The notes: generated from the sequence alone by a model not told the origin. A DNA stretch of 64,000 nt from JAQBDA01 sp963709875 (GCA_963709875.1 CAVPYB010000010.1:186001-250000), one strand, 5' to 3'. Positions 17,919 to 27,195 are shown, counted from the first letter of the stretch. Numbers and translations are program-made.

Positions 17919-19040
17919 TTATTCGTCTTTTTTCGATGTAAGCCCGACAGAGGACTTCAGCTTATCCCAGATGTTCTTTACCTGCGCCTCCGCTTCGAGC
18001 GTCTCTTTGTCCTTTTGCTCACCGGTGTAGCGCAGCAAGACCGTCAGCGAGCTCGTGCCGGGGAAATTCTCCATCACCACCAGTACCAGCAGGGTGAGCG
18101 GCACCGCCATGATCGCGCCGATGCCGCCCAGAAGATAGCCCCAGACGAAGAGCGAGATGAAGACTACCACCGGTGAGATCCTCAAACCCTGCCCCATGAT
18201 CTTAGGCTGGATGATATTTTGCACCCCGCCATTGATCAGGACGTAACCGAGCAGCACGACCAACGCCGTGCTCAGCCCGTACTGGGCGTATGCCAGGATC
18301 AGGGGCGGGATCAGGGCGATGATGAATCCAATGGATGGGATATAGCCCATGAACCAGGCCAGGACCCCCCACAGCAGAGCATAATCCACGCCCAGGATGA
18401 GCAGGAAGACCGTATTGCCCATCCCTACCAGGAAGTTTACCCCGGTCAGGATGGTGATATAGTGGCGCACATCCTCCGTCAGCCCGGATATACGTGCGAT
18501 GATGGGGGTATCTGGGTTCAATCCCAGACGTGTCGGAGCAGGCAGCGAGATGGCCGCGCTGAGCATGAAGAAGAAGATCAGCAGCGCCATACCGAACTGC
18601 ACCAGCAAGCTGAAAACAATCTCGGCTACCGCCTGGATGATAGGCGCCAGTTGGATGGTCCTCTGAGCCTGCCCGATGCTTGAAAATACTTCCTCGACGG
18701 CGGCGGGAAGCTCCTGCGCTGCCGTTTCAGAAGCGCTGTTCAGATATACCGGCAGTTCAGCTGTGAGTTTGGTAATCGAGAAGAAAACAGTCAAGATGAC
18801 AGTCAGCAGGATAGCAGCCACCAGCAAGATGGTGAGCACCAGTGACATCCAGCCCGGGATACCGCGCTTCGTAAGCCGGCTGGGGATTGGCAGCACGGTG
18901 ATCGTGATCACCATCGCCAGCAGGATCGGGTTGATAACCGTGGCAGCTTCCCGAACCCCAAACAGGATCACGAAGACGCTGGCGATGCCTACCATGTAAA
19001 TAACCAGACGTGAGGGTGTGTTTTCTAGCATTTTTTCCAA
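17919..19040 (-). CDS. AI-2E family (PerM-type) membrane transporter
   Basis: A 373-residue polytopic protein of the AI-2E/PerM family. Seven or eight helices are visible, including RLVIYMVGIASVFVILFGV, TVINPILLAMVITITVLPIP and the C-terminal pair GLSTALVVLLGYVLINGGVQ and SPVVVFISLFVWGYLLGGIG. The family mark NxxxQPKIMG is seen as NIIQPKIMGQGLRISP, and the loop after it is typical. Members export autoinducer-2, Na+ or unknown substrates. The C-terminal 40 residues are polar and charged. Confidence 0.85.
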   Translation of the reverse strand: MEKMLENTPSRLVIYMVGIASVFVILFGVREAATVINPILLAMVITITVLPIPSRLTKRGIPGWMSLVLTILLVAAILLTVILTVFFSITKLTAELPVYLNSASETAAQELPAAVEEVFSSIGQAQRTIQLAPIIQAVAEIVFSLLVQFGMALLIFFFMLSAAISLPAPTRLGLNPDTPIIARISGLTEDVRHYITILTGVNFLVGMGNTVFLLILGVDYALLWGVLAWFMGYIPSIGFIIALIPPLILAYAQYGLSTALVVLLGYVLINGGVQNIIQPKIMGQGLRISPVVVFISLFVWGYLLGGIGAIMAVPLTLLVLVVMENFPGTSSLTVLLRYTGEQKDKETLEAEAQVKNIWDKLKSSVGLTSKKDE

Positions 19041-19075
19041 CCGGTTGCTGACTGCAGATCACATTTTATCATCGA

Positions 19076-19849
19076 TTATTCCGGTTTGCGCCCCCAGGCA
19101 TACAAGGTAGGCACGAACAGCACGCGCTCGCTGCGCGACCACGCCAGCCGGTCGATCTCCTGCAGTACGTCGATCTCTGCCTGGCGGGCGGGCCATACCC
19201 CGGGGAGCTGCTCCAGGTCGGCATGCAGCACTTTCCATTCGCTCGCAAGCTGGTCCTGTGCAGGCGTGCCCTTCCAGGAGCCGCCCAATACGCCGCTCTC
19301 GATGTGGGTCAACCCTGCCTGGCTGAGCAGCGTGGACAGCCGGCGCCCGATCAACGGGTTGGCACCCTGGATGTTCAGCGATTCGGTCTGCCATTCACCC
19401 AGAACGGACAGCTCGTGCGGATAATCGATACGCCCGCCGTAATCCGGCTCTGCCATCAGCAGCACCGCCCCGCCTGGGCGCACCACGCGCATCATCTCTG
19501 CTACTGCTCCCCCTGGGTCGTGGACCCATAGGAGCAGGTAGTGGCAGAGGGCGGCATCGAATGCTCCGGTTGAATATGGCAGGCGGCTGACATCGCCCGC
19601 CGTCAGGTGTGTGCCGGGAGCATGCCGGCGTGCCAACTGCAGGTGATGCTGGTTGATATCCAGCCCGTGGAGCGTGGGTACGAAGGAAGTCTCGATCTCT
19701 GCCAGCACCGCCCCCGTACCGCATCCGGCTTCCAGCAGGCGTACCGTCCCTTCCAGCTCTAGCTGGTCGAGCAGGTATCTGCGCAGCTGGGCTGTCCAGC
19801 CGGCCTGCTGGCAAAAGCGGCGGTGCCAATCTTCAGGGGAGAGCGACAT
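19076..19849 (-). CDS. Class I SAM-dependent methyltransferase
   Basis: A 257-residue Rossmann-type methyltransferase. Motif I is VRLLEAGCGTGAVLAEIE, followed by the acidic residue of motif II (LHGLDINQHHLQLARRH), motif III (HLTAGDVSRLPYSTGAFDAA) and the post-motif VVRPGGAVLLMAEPDY, the layout of ubiquinone/menaquinone-type (Methyltransf_11) enzymes. The substrate is unknown. It starts 27 bp before the AI-2E gene ends its own reading direction and shares its strand; the start lacks a strong ribosome-binding site. Confidence 0.82.
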   Translation of the reverse strand: MSLSPEDWHRRFCQQAGWTAQLRRYLLDQLELEGTVRLLEAGCGTGAVLAEIETSFVPTLHGLDINQHHLQLARRHAPGTHLTAGDVSRLPYSTGAFDAALCHYLLLWVHDPGGAVAEMMRVVRPGGAVLLMAEPDYGGRIDYPHELSVLGEWQTESLNIQGANPLIGRRLSTLLSQAGLTHIESGVLGGSWKGTPAQDQLASEWKVLHADLEQLPGVWPARQAEIDVLQEIDRLAWSRSERVLFVPTLYAWGRKPE

Positions 19850-19884
19850 GGGTAAATAACTTGCCGAAGATTAGATCCTTCGCC

Positions 19885-20187
19885 TTAATTCTCGGCGACT
19901 ACCAGCGATTTGTATTCGGGGTGGCGCCGGATATAGGCTTCGACGAACGGGCACAGCGGTACGACCCCCAGTCCTTGCTCGCGTGCATACTCCAGGGCGA
20001 AAGCAGACATCGTGCTGGCAATGCCGCGCCCTTCCTGCTCCGGCGGCACCTCGGTGTGGTAATAATAGATGCGCCCATCCTCGATCTGGTAGTCGATCTT
20101 GGAAAGCATCCCCTCCACGTAGGTCTCGATGCGCAGCTGGCTGGGATTATTCTTGACGACGAGGTCGGGTATACTGCCGATTTTCAT
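19885..20187 (-). CDS. GNAT-type N-acetyltransferase domain protein (YjdJ-like)
   Basis: A 100-residue protein of the short GNAT group. The acetyl-CoA site motif is VPPEQEGRGIASTMSAFALE (the Q/RxxGxG/A loop) followed by YAREQGLGVVPLCPFVEAYI and RRHPEYKSLV, typical of the compact Gcn5-related family. ATG 20187 is preferred since GGGGAGCAGT lies just before it; an in-frame start four codons upstream is weaker. Substrate unknown. Confidence 0.8.
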   Translation of the reverse strand: MKIGSIPDLVVKNNPSQLRIETYVEGMLSKIDYQIEDGRIYYYHTEVPPEQEGRGIASTMSAFALEYAREQGLGVVPLCPFVEAYIRRHPEYKSLVVAEN

Positions 20188-20214
20188 ACTGCTCCCCATC
20201 TTACCATAAGCATT

Positions 20215-20604
20215 CTACCTGTTTGGTTTCTTCTTCGCCCCGGCTTTAGCAAGATTTTCACCCACCCTGAACTTTACGATCTCGCCGATCAGGTCGTACG
20301 GAATAGGCTGTTCTAACGGGAACTTTACCGATCCTTTGGCTCCTTCATATTTTGACAGCTCTTCACCGAACTTCTCGATCCCGGATGGCGCCGGATAGAA
20401 TCCGATATGCTTTTTGAAGGCTGCATAATGCACTAAATTGCCCTCGAGCGTGAAGGTCGGAATTTGATAATTGATCGTCTCTTCGGCGTCCGGAGCCGCC
20501 TCGCGGATGGTGGCGCGCACCTTTTCCAGGATCTCCTGGATGTCGGGTGGAAACCCGGCGATGTATTCGTCGATCGTCTGTGGGGTGGTGTTCGATGGTT
20601 CCAT
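20215..20604 (-). CDS. DUF1801 (YdhG-like) family protein
   Basis: A 129-residue protein with the DUF1801 layout: TIDEYIAGFPPDIQEILEKV, RATIREAAPDAEETINYQIP, then FKKHIGFYPAPSGIEKFGEE and SVKFPLEQPIPYDLIGEIVK. Family members have been called iron chaperone-like, but the function is not secure. A Lys-rich tail (AGAKKKPNR) follows. It ends 27 bp before the GNAT gene start on the same strand. Confidence 0.85.
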   Translation of the reverse strand: MEPSNTTPQTIDEYIAGFPPDIQEILEKVRATIREAAPDAEETINYQIPTFTLEGNLVHYAAFKKHIGFYPAPSGIEKFGEELSKYEGAKGSVKFPLEQPIPYDLIGEIVKFRVGENLAKAGAKKKPNR

Positions 20605-20702
20605 TCAGCATACTCCATGAATCATACCTTCTTATAAAAAATATCCGTATACACATGTGAATACAACGTGTGTAGCAGCTTTTCTCTTTGCACCCTATCG
20701 GT

Positions 20703-21074
20703 CTATTCAGGACCAGCCACATTAACCACCACAGGACCGCTCCCACGGAAGAAGAGCACTGCCTCCTGCCATTCATCTTGAGAAGGGTTCACATCCCGGT
20801 GTACGGTATGCGGCGGGATGTGGAAGAAATCACCCTGATTTACGAGCACGGCGTCCATACCCTGGGGACCGTATTCGAACAGTTCCGACCCTGAGACGAT
20901 AAATCCATAGACCTCGTAGTCACCGTGATGGTGCCAGGCGGTCACCGCCCCAGGTGCAGCGTTCGAGCGCACCACCAGATGGTCTTCCCCTTCGAAGGCG
21001 AGATACCTGGTGATCCCGGGAGTCGCCGGGGCTTCGGGTAGGGTGTCCCCGCGCAGACCTACGATTTTTGACAT
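20703..21074 (-). CDS. Single-domain cupin protein
   Basis: A 123-residue RmlC-like cupin. The first metal-binding motif is GAVTAWHHHGDYEVYGFIVSG and the second is GDFFHIPPHTVHRDVNPSQD, with His and Glu/Asp in the usual metal positions. The C-terminus ends FFRGSGPVVVNVAGPE. The reaction or ligand is unknown. It is a single minus-strand gene divergent from the oligopeptidase at 21226. Confidence 0.84.
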   Translation of the reverse strand: MSKIVGLRGDTLPEAPATPGITRYLAFEGEDHLVVRSNAAPGAVTAWHHHGDYEVYGFIVSGSELFEYGPQGMDAVLVNQGDFFHIPPHTVHRDVNPSQDEWQEAVLFFRGSGPVVVNVAGPE

Positions 21075-21225
21075 CCTTGTTCCTCCTGGGCAGTTATCAT
21101 TATATCGAACCAGCCAACTGTTGTCACGTAAGTTGTTTGGTTATTCCATACAATACCAGGATCGCCATTCCTGCAGAGCTTATGATATAACTACTGGGTT
21201 ATCCATTCCACCTTGAGGTGATCTA

Positions 21226-23035
21226 ATGACAGCAGAATTAAAGCTCCCACCCAGAAGTGAAATCCCCACCCTCCAGACCTGGGATCTGGAGAGTGTGTTC
21301 GCCAGCCTGGCGGATTGGGAAGCCGGCTGCCAGGAGCTGACCGAGCGGCTACCCGGTTTATCAGCCTACCAGGGTCACCTGTCCGAAGGTCCGCAGACCT
21401 TGTTGGCGTTCCTGGGAATCTACCAGGAGATCCGCCGCGCTGCGGGATAGGATTTACGTCTACGCATTCAACAAATCGGCTGTCGATACGACCGACCAGG
21501 AAGCATCCGGCAGGGTAGGGCAGGCACGCTCGCTTTACGCCAACCACGCGGCTGCGACCGCTTTCTTCGAACCCGAGCTGGTCTCCATCGGTTTTGGCAC
21601 GCTCCAATCGTGGATCAGCAGCACGCCGGAGCTGGCTTTCCTGGCTCAATATGTCGAGCGCCTGCAAAAACGCCAGCCGCATATCCGCTCGGGAGAGGTG
21701 GAGCAGGTGATCGCCATGAGTGGCGACGCACTCTCCGCGCCGTACTCCATCTACAGCATGCTCAATAATGCCGACCTGACCTTCCAGCCGGCTTCAGCTA
21801 CGGACGGCACATCCCTGGATGTGGGGCAATCCAGCATCAGCAGCCTGGTCACGCACGTCGACCGGGAGGTGCGCCGCACAGCCTGGGAGAATTACGCCGA
21901 TGGCTACCTGGCATTCCAGAACACCTATTCCGCTACGCTGACCGCGGCCATCAAAGTGGATGTGCTCAACACGCGTGCCCGCAGCTACGACTCCGCACTG
22001 CACGCCTCCCTGGAATCCAACGATATCCCGCTCGAGGTCTTCCACAACTTGCTGGCAGTATTCGAAAAGAACCTGCCCACCTGGCACCGCTACTGGCGTC
22101 TTAGAAAGCGGGCTTTAGGCTTTGACCAGCTGCACGTCTACGATATCAAAGCGCCGTTGAGCCAACATAATCCTGTAATTCCCTTCCAGCAGGCGGTAGA
22201 GTGGATCTGCGAGGGCATGGCTCCGCTCGGTGAAGACTATGTAAAAATCCTGCGCCGCGGCTGTCTGGAGGAACGCTGGGTGGACCGGGCGCTCAACAAA
22301 GGCAAGCGCGAGGGTGCGTACTCGAGCGGCGCATTCGGGACGCGCCCGTTCATCATGATGTCTTACTCCGATGACATCTTCAGCCTGAGCACCCTGGCGC
22401 ACGAGCTGGGGCATTCCATGCATTCGTATTATTCCCGCTCTACTCAACCGTATCTCTACAGCCGCTACGGGCTGTTCGTCGCCGAGGTGGCTTCCAACTT
22501 CAACCAGGCGATGGTGCGTGACTACCTGTTCCGCTCCCAGCCGGAGCCTGCCTTCCAGATTGCCCTGATCGAGGAAGCCATGTCGAACTACCACCGCTAC
22601 TTCTTTATCATGCCCATCCTGGCACGCTTCGAGTTGGAGATGCACCAGCATGCAGAGAACGGACAGCCGCTGAGTGCTGCGGTCATGAACAATCTGGTGG
22701 CGGATCTATTCGAAGAAGGCTATGGGGGCGAGCTTGCCATCGACCGGGAGAGGATCGGCATTACCTGGGCGCAGTTTGGGCATATGTATATGAATTTCTA
22801 CGTCTACCAGTATGCGACCGGGATCTCCGGGGCGCACGCCCTGGTCCAGCGCGTCCTGCAAGGCGTGCCGGGCGCCGCACAGAACTACATCGATTTCCTG
22901 AAAGCCGGCGCTTCGGTTTACCCGCTGGATGCCCTGCGAACTGCGGGAGTGGACCTCTCCAACCCGCAGCCGGTAGAGGCGGCGTTCGCAAACCTGGCGG
23001 AGATCGTCGACCGGCTGGAAGAGATTATCGGATGA
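21226..23035 (+). CDS. M3 family oligoendopeptidase (PepF-like), frame broken once
   Basis: Cytoplasmic zinc metallopeptidase of the M3 family that trims short peptides; about 602 residues, the normal length. The N-terminal part ends ...GIYQEIRRAA and continues after one extra G at about 21447 as DRIYVYAFNKSAVDTTDQEA. The catalytic HEXXH is LAHELGHSMHSYYS near residue 389, and the third zinc ligand region is VAEVASNFNQAMVRDYL. C-terminal motifs ITWAQFGHMYMNFYVYQYAT and ISGAHALVQRVLQG fit PepF. The frame break is most likely a sequence error. The stop overlaps the convergent cupredoxin gene by 11 bp. Confidence 0.87.
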
Positions 23036-23450
23036 TCAGCGGAATGTACCCGTAATAGCCGACAGTCACTGTACCTTGCATACCAAAGGCGCTGTGAGTC
23101 GAACAGTGGTAGGGATATACACCCGGTTGGCTGTAGGTATGTGTGAACTGCGTTCCGTTCGCCACCGTTGTCCACAGCCCATCATCGCTTACCAGCGGGT
23201 GGAAGGCAAAATCCCCTATCCATTGGATGCTGTCACCGGGAGAGATGCGCACGTCTGATGGGCTGTAAATAGTGCCCAACCCACCACCGAAATTGATCGT
23301 AACGACCTGCTCCGGCTGCAGGTGCAGGATGCCGGGCTGGGGCAGGCTGCTGCCGGCAGATGATTGGACAGGCACAGCTTGCAGTGCTAACAGAAGCAGC
23401 GCAGAAATGATCATCACGCTGGCGGTTGTAACAAGCAGACGGTTAGGCAT
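23025..23450 (-). CDS. Secreted cupredoxin (plastocyanin-like) domain protein
   Basis: About 141 residues. The signal peptide is residues 1-25 (LLVTTASVMIISALLLLALQ). The type I copper site has a first His in GDFAFHPLVSDD and the Cys-His-Met cluster YHCSTHSAFGM near the C-terminus, in a beta-sandwich opening EQVVTINFGGGLGTIY and ending GTVTVGYYGYIP. It would be an exported electron carrier or copper protein. ATG 23450 follows GGAGGACCCT; an upstream in-frame start is weaker. The 3' end overlaps the oligopeptidase stop tail to tail. Confidence 0.82.
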   Translation of the reverse strand: MPNRLLVTTASVMIISALLLLALQAVPVQSSAGSSLPQPGILHLQPEQVVTINFGGGLGTIYSPSDVRISPGDSIQWIGDFAFHPLVSDDGLWTTVANGTQFTHTYSQPGVYPYHCSTHSAFGMQGTVTVGYYGYIPLIIR

Positions 23451-23831
23451 AGGGTCCTCCAGATTGGTCAAGCAGCCAAGAAGATGCGCTCTTGAGTTTG
23501 AAATTGGGGCTGGCTTCTCCCCAAAGTGAGCATGTCATTCCGAGCCCCAAAGGGGCGAGGAATCCCGGGAGAGGTATTCGTGAGATAGTCCATTCAGGGA
23601 TTTCTCTTCGCTCATCCCATCGAAATGACATCCAAATTTATTACACTTGCTAATCGCGTATTCTTGCTATTGATAGATACGCAGCCGGGTCTTGCCTGGA
23701 TGTATGACCAGGTGTCGCAGCCCTCTTTTGGCCTTAGCTCATGGTTTATAATATTCAGAGATAGATAGTCCGATTGCTGCTTGTTGTGTATACCGGCAGC
23801 GCCAATAGATACTGCACCAGGAGGAATAAGA
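23451..23831. other. Divergent intergenic region with a palindromic repeat
   Basis: This 381-bp gap between the cupredoxin (minus) and a plus-strand gene contains the palindromic repeat at 23532-23631. The rest is AT-rich with no convincing gene. A GAGGAATAAG ribosome-binding site lies just before 23832. Confidence 0.4.
23532..23631. repeat. Palindromic intergenic repeat (ATGTCATTCCGA family)
   Basis: The ends ATGTCATTCCGA and its near-complement TCGAAATGACAT enclose a self-complementary body containing GAGGAATCCCGGG and AGGGATTTCTCTTCG. The same words (GAATCCCT, AGGGATTC, GAAATGACAT) recur at the IS insertion site near 28681-28760, so they belong to one dispersed repeat family. It has no coding potential. 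Confidence 0.55.
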
Positions 23832-24246
23832 ATGGCTGAGGTTATCGGCAGAGGAACGAAAGAGGACCCATGGGTGCTTAAGACCCCGCCTGGAAAATCG
23901 GAATACCAGATGTATAAAGATGAAGCCGCCGATCCACCTGCCCTGGTGTGCGTCGTGGGCAGCACCACCTTGAGCTACCGGCTGCGCTGCCTGGATGACC
24001 TGCACGCCATGCTCAAAGAGCACGGCGATTGGATGCCCCTGGGGAATGCGGATGAGCAGAAGGAGGCTGCCGGAGGGTACCGTCGAAGCGTGGGCACGCT
24101 CTCCGGGTAACCCGGTGGGTGGCTGGTACGGTCTGCGTAAGGGTTATCGCGGCCGGTTCGGCAATTATATCCCCCCGCTGATGGAGGCGCTGGGCCTGGC
24201 AGAGGTGGAGCACAACGCCCGCAACAACCGCATGCGGGCGGTCTAA
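23832..24246 (+). CDS. Conserved small protein (DUF6855-like), frame broken once
   Basis: About 137 residues, starting MAEVIGRGTKEDPWVLKTPP after GAGGAATAAGA. The first part runs to GDWMPLGNADEQKEA and the second continues in the next frame as EGTVEAWARSPGNPVGGWYG, then LRKGYRGRFGNYIPPLMEAL and VEHNARNNRMRAV. The halves join at about 24073, where an extra G sits in a G-rich run. The arrangement matches a conserved small family I recall as DUF6855, with low certainty on the number. There is no signal peptide or membrane segment, and the function is unknown. Confidence 0.62.
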
Positions 24247-24413
24247 GCGATAGATTGGACGGAGATACAGGGCAGGGGCTCTACCGGTAAGGATCCTGGC
24301 TTGTCGGGTACGTGTGTGCGTTCAATCTTTTCTTTTTGGGACCCATAGCGCGCCGACCCACACGCCGAGCGCCAGCAAAGTACCGCCAGCCAGGATCTGC
24401 ATGTATAATCATT

Positions 24414-24468
24414 AGAAGTTACGCAGTTCACGTGGGAATCGCAACTCTCCACCAAGTGCGTAAGCCCT
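24414..24468. repeat. Short MITE-like element lacking the central hairpin
   Basis: A 55-bp copy of the family at 4005 and 30086: AGAAGTTACGCAGTTCAC at the left and AAGTGCGTAAGCCCT at the right, with the GGGGGTGTT hairpin absent and replaced by a short spacer. It lies 41 bp before the MgtC/DUF4010 gene. Confidence 0.65.
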
Positions 24469-24509
24469 GTATCATATTGGATTAATTCCGCTTCTCCCGG
24501 GGAGGATGA

Positions 24510-25769
24510 ATGGCATCTGCGGATCTTTTCCTGCGCTTCGGTATAGCGCTGGCAATCGGGTTTATGATCGGCTTACAGCGAGAGTATGCCTTCCAGACCG
24601 CCAAACGCGAGCTGGTAGCCGGCGAGCGCACCTTTGCCCTGATCGCGATCGTCGGGGCGATGGCTGCGATGAGCGCCGATATGCTCAATTCGGCATTCGC
24701 TTTCCTGGCGGTGATCCTGCTGGTCGGGGTATTCACAGCGATTGCATATTTCATCGACGCCTGGCACGGTCAGGTTGGGCTGACCACGGAGATCGCCATC
24801 CTGATCAGCGCCCTGTGCGGGGCGCTGTGCTACTGGAACCAGCTGGCACTGGCTGCTGCCATCGGTATCGCCACCACCGTCTTGCTGTCCCTCAAACTGG
24901 AAACAGACCGTCTGGTAAAAGCCCTCACTCGGGAGGACATCTTCGCCGTCCTGCAGTTGGCTGTAATCAGCGTCATTATCCTGCCCATCCTGCCGGATGA
25001 GAGCCTGCTGCCGCCGCCTTTCGATGTGCTCAATCCGTTCAGGATCTGGCTGATGGTGGTGTTCATCTCGGGGATCAATTTTTTAGGGTATCTCTCGGTC
25101 AAGATCGCCGGTCCGGAACGCGGCATCGGTCTGACCGGGCTGTTCGGCGGGCTGGTATCCAGCACCGCGGTAACGCTGGGGTTTACGGATCGCAGCACGC
25201 GCAATCCCGGCCTGGCAAAGCCGTTTGCCACCGCGATAATGATCGCCTGGACGGTGATGTTTGGGCGCGTGATCGTCGAGGTGGGGGTGATCAATCCCGA
25301 GCTACTGCGCCTGATCTGGCTGCCGATCGCGGCTGCGGGTGTGGTCGGGCTGGCGTATTGTGCTTACCTGTTTCTGTCGCAGCGCAACTATGAGAAAGAC
25401 CGGCTGGAGTTCTCGAACCCGTTCGACCTGATGTCTGCGATCAAGTTCGGCTTGCTGTACGCGGCCATCCTGGTGATCGCCCGGGCTGCGCAGCTCTACC
25501 TGGGTGATACCGGTGTGTATCTCTCCAGCCTGATCTCCGGTCTGGTGGATGTGGATGCGATCACCCTCTCCCTGGCGCAGCTCAGCAAGGCAGGCGAGCT
25601 CAGCAGCCAGGTGGCTGCCCAGTCGATCGTCCTGGCTGCCATCGCCAACACGATTACCAAAGGCACTATCGTCTTGTTGGGCGGCGCGCTGCTGCTTAAG
25701 CGTGCCATCTTACCCGGGCTGCTGCTCATGCTGCTGACCGCCCTGGTGTTGGGCTGGCTGACGATCTGA
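24510..25769 (+). CDS. MgtC-like plus DUF4010 membrane protein
   Basis: A 419-residue polytopic protein. The first 140 residues have the MgtC/SapB layout (LRFGIALAIGFMIGLQREYA, then GERTFALIAIVGAMAAMSAD and the helices after it). The C-terminal part is DUF4010 with INFLGYLSVKIAGPERGIGL, GLFGGLVSSTAVTLGFTDRS and LSSLISGLVDVDAITLSLAQ. About twelve helices are expected. The family is linked to Mg2+ or acid homeostasis, but transport is unproven. GGGGAGGA precedes the ATG. Confidence 0.86.
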   Translation: MASADLFLRFGIALAIGFMIGLQREYAFQTAKRELVAGERTFALIAIVGAMAAMSADMLNSAFAFLAVILLVGVFTAIAYFIDAWHGQVGLTTEIAILISALCGALCYWNQLALAAAIGIATTVLLSLKLETDRLVKALTREDIFAVLQLAVISVIILPILPDESLLPPPFDVLNPFRIWLMVVFISGINFLGYLSVKIAGPERGIGLTGLFGGLVSSTAVTLGFTDRSTRNPGLAKPFATAIMIAWTVMFGRVIVEVGVINPELLRLIWLPIAAAGVVGLAYCAYLFLSQRNYEKDRLEFSNPFDLMSAIKFGLLYAAILVIARAAQLYLGDTGVYLSSLISGLVDVDAITLSLAQLSKAGELSSQVAAQSIVLAAIANTITKGTIVLLGGALLLKRAILPGLLLMLLTALVLGWLTI

Positions 25770-25863
25770 ATTCGTATGATATGCCCAGATGATATAATGA
25801 CAGTGTCTATCCGATAAAACTACGGCGATGTAGCGGTTCGCGCTGCTAGGAAGGTGATCAGTC

Positions 25864-26079
25864 GTGGGTGATCCGATTACAGGGCGTATTAATTGGGAAG
25901 AGATTGAAAAGGAAGAATTGCGCATCCTGCGGCAGATGTCTGTCCAGGATAGTTTGATGCAATACCTCCGTCTGCAGACTGAATTCGAATGGCAGCTGCA
26001 GCAGACCCAAAATTTGTTTGTCGCCGTACGCAGGGAAGCAATTGCCGAGCTTCAGGCAAGACTCCGCCATCTTGCATAA
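25864..26079 (+). CDS. Small helical protein, likely partner of the adjacent nucleotidyltransferase remnant
   Basis: A 71-residue acidic and Gln-rich helical protein with no Cys. It starts at GTG 25864 after AGGAAGGTGATCA. Its pattern (EEIEKEELRILRQMSVQDSL, then FEWQLQQTQNLFVAVRREAI) resembles the small proteins found directly upstream of DUF6036/AbiEii-type nucleotidyltransferases, which act as antitoxin partners in some systems. Its partner here is broken, so this may be an orphan. The pairing is an inference from position and sequence style. Confidence 0.5.
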   Translation: MGDPITGRINWEEIEKEELRILRQMSVQDSLMQYLRLQTEFEWQLQQTQNLFVAVRREAIAELQARLRHLA

Positions 26080-26091
26080 TATATTCCTCGA

Positions 26092-26392
26092 ATGGAAAAT
26101 TTATTTGAATCAACTGCTGTATGCCAGCGTCTTTTACTCGCATTCGGAATTCCATCGATTGTGATTGATGTGGGAAAGGTTATGCAGTCCTGAAGATCTG
26201 GTCATCTATAAGCTCATATCCACTCGTTCCAGAGATTATGATGATGCGAGAAGTGTGGTTTTCCGTCAGGGTTATGAGCTCGATAGTGATTACATCATCA
26301 AGTGGTTGGCACTGTTCGAGCAGGCGCTGGAGGATTCGGCTCTTGTAAAGGAGTTCGAAAGGCTGAGCAGGGGATTGGGGGGAGTTGAGTGA
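26092..26392 (+). pseudogene. Remnant of a nucleotidyltransferase-like gene (internal deletion)
   Basis: Two pieces of one protein survive. The N-terminus reads MENLFESTAVCQRLLLAFGI from 26092. The C-terminus reads CSPEDLVIYKLISTRSRDYD followed by DDYIIKW-like DSDYIIKWLALFEQALEDSA in another frame, which is the C-terminal pattern of DUF6036/AbiEii-type nucleotidyltransferases. The active-site region between them (normally the Gly-Ser and double Asp motifs) is absent, so the enzyme cannot be functional. The loss is an internal deletion plus a frame change, unlike the single-base breaks elsewhere in the window. Confidence 0.6.
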
Positions 26393-26427
26393 ACGGCGAG
26401 CACGATTAATCTTGGGCGTTTATCGAT

Positions 26428-27138
26428 ATGCCTGCTGAAAACATACTAATACTCAAATGCCAGCGTGAGACCTGTGGGCTGCGCTATCCGGTTGTCGATG
26501 GGCAGGCTCGATCAGACCGCTGCCCGCGCTGCCGCGGCAGGGTAGAATTGGTCCTCGAGCGTACCCTGGAAGAGGAGCCCTGGCGCGTCGGAGCTGCAAA
26601 TAATCACCCCTCCTCCCATACCCCCTTTCCCCTTTCCGCTACTACCCCAAACCCCTCAACCCCTTACCCTTCGCCCCTCGTCATCCATGCCCTGTTGGAT
26701 AACATCCGCAGCGCCTGGAATGTCGGCTCGATGTTCCGCAGCGCAGATGGCGCCGGGATCGCACGCCTGCACCTGTGCGGCATCTCCCCAACACCAGAGA
26801 ACGCCTCGGTCCTCAAGACAGCCCTAGGCGCTGAGTGCTCGGTTGCCTGGGATTATGCACCTGACGGCGTTGCCCGGGCGGAAGAATTAAGGGCAACAGG
26901 TTATAAATTGTGGGCGGTGGAGCAGCACCCACGAGCGCAGTTAATCAACGAAGCTCTGCTGCCAGAGAGTGGGCATCCGCTGGTGTTGGTGGTCGGGAAC
27001 GAGATCAGTGGGGTGGACCCTGGCATCCTGGAGCATTGCGAGCAGATCGTCTATATCCCCATGGCGGGCGCCAAGCGCTCGTTGAACGTGGCTGTTGCCT
27101 TCGGCATCGCTGCCTTCGTCCTGCGGAGGACCCTGTAG
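26428..27138 (+). CDS. SpoU/TrmH-family RNA 2'-O-methyltransferase with N-terminal zinc ribbon
   Basis: A 236-residue protein. The N-terminal zinc-ribbon-like segment has Cys pairs in LKCQRETCG and RCPRCRGRVELV (residues 10-45). A Pro/Thr/Ser-rich linker follows (about residues 60-85, encoded by a CT-rich stretch at 26606-26680). The SpoU domain then has the three family motifs: LDNIRSAWNVGSMFRSADGA, VVGNEISGVDP and YIPMAGAKRSLNVAVAFGIA. The enzyme should methylate a ribose in tRNA or rRNA through a knotted SAM fold. The linker makes the two domains loosely tethered. Confidence 0.86.
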   Translation: MPAENILILKCQRETCGLRYPVVDGQARSDRCPRCRGRVELVLERTLEEEPWRVGAANNHPSSHTPFPLSATTPNPSTPYPSPLVIHALLDNIRSAWNVGSMFRSADGAGIARLHLCGISPTPENASVLKTALGAECSVAWDYAPDGVARAEELRATGYKLWAVEQHPRAQLINEALLPESGHPLVLVVGNEISGVDPGILEHCEQIVYIPMAGAKRSLNVAVAFGIAAFVLRRTL

Positions 27139-27195
27139 GGTTCCGCAGGGCGACGAAGAGAGACTGTAGAAAATTTTGTGTAAATAAGCACCTCG

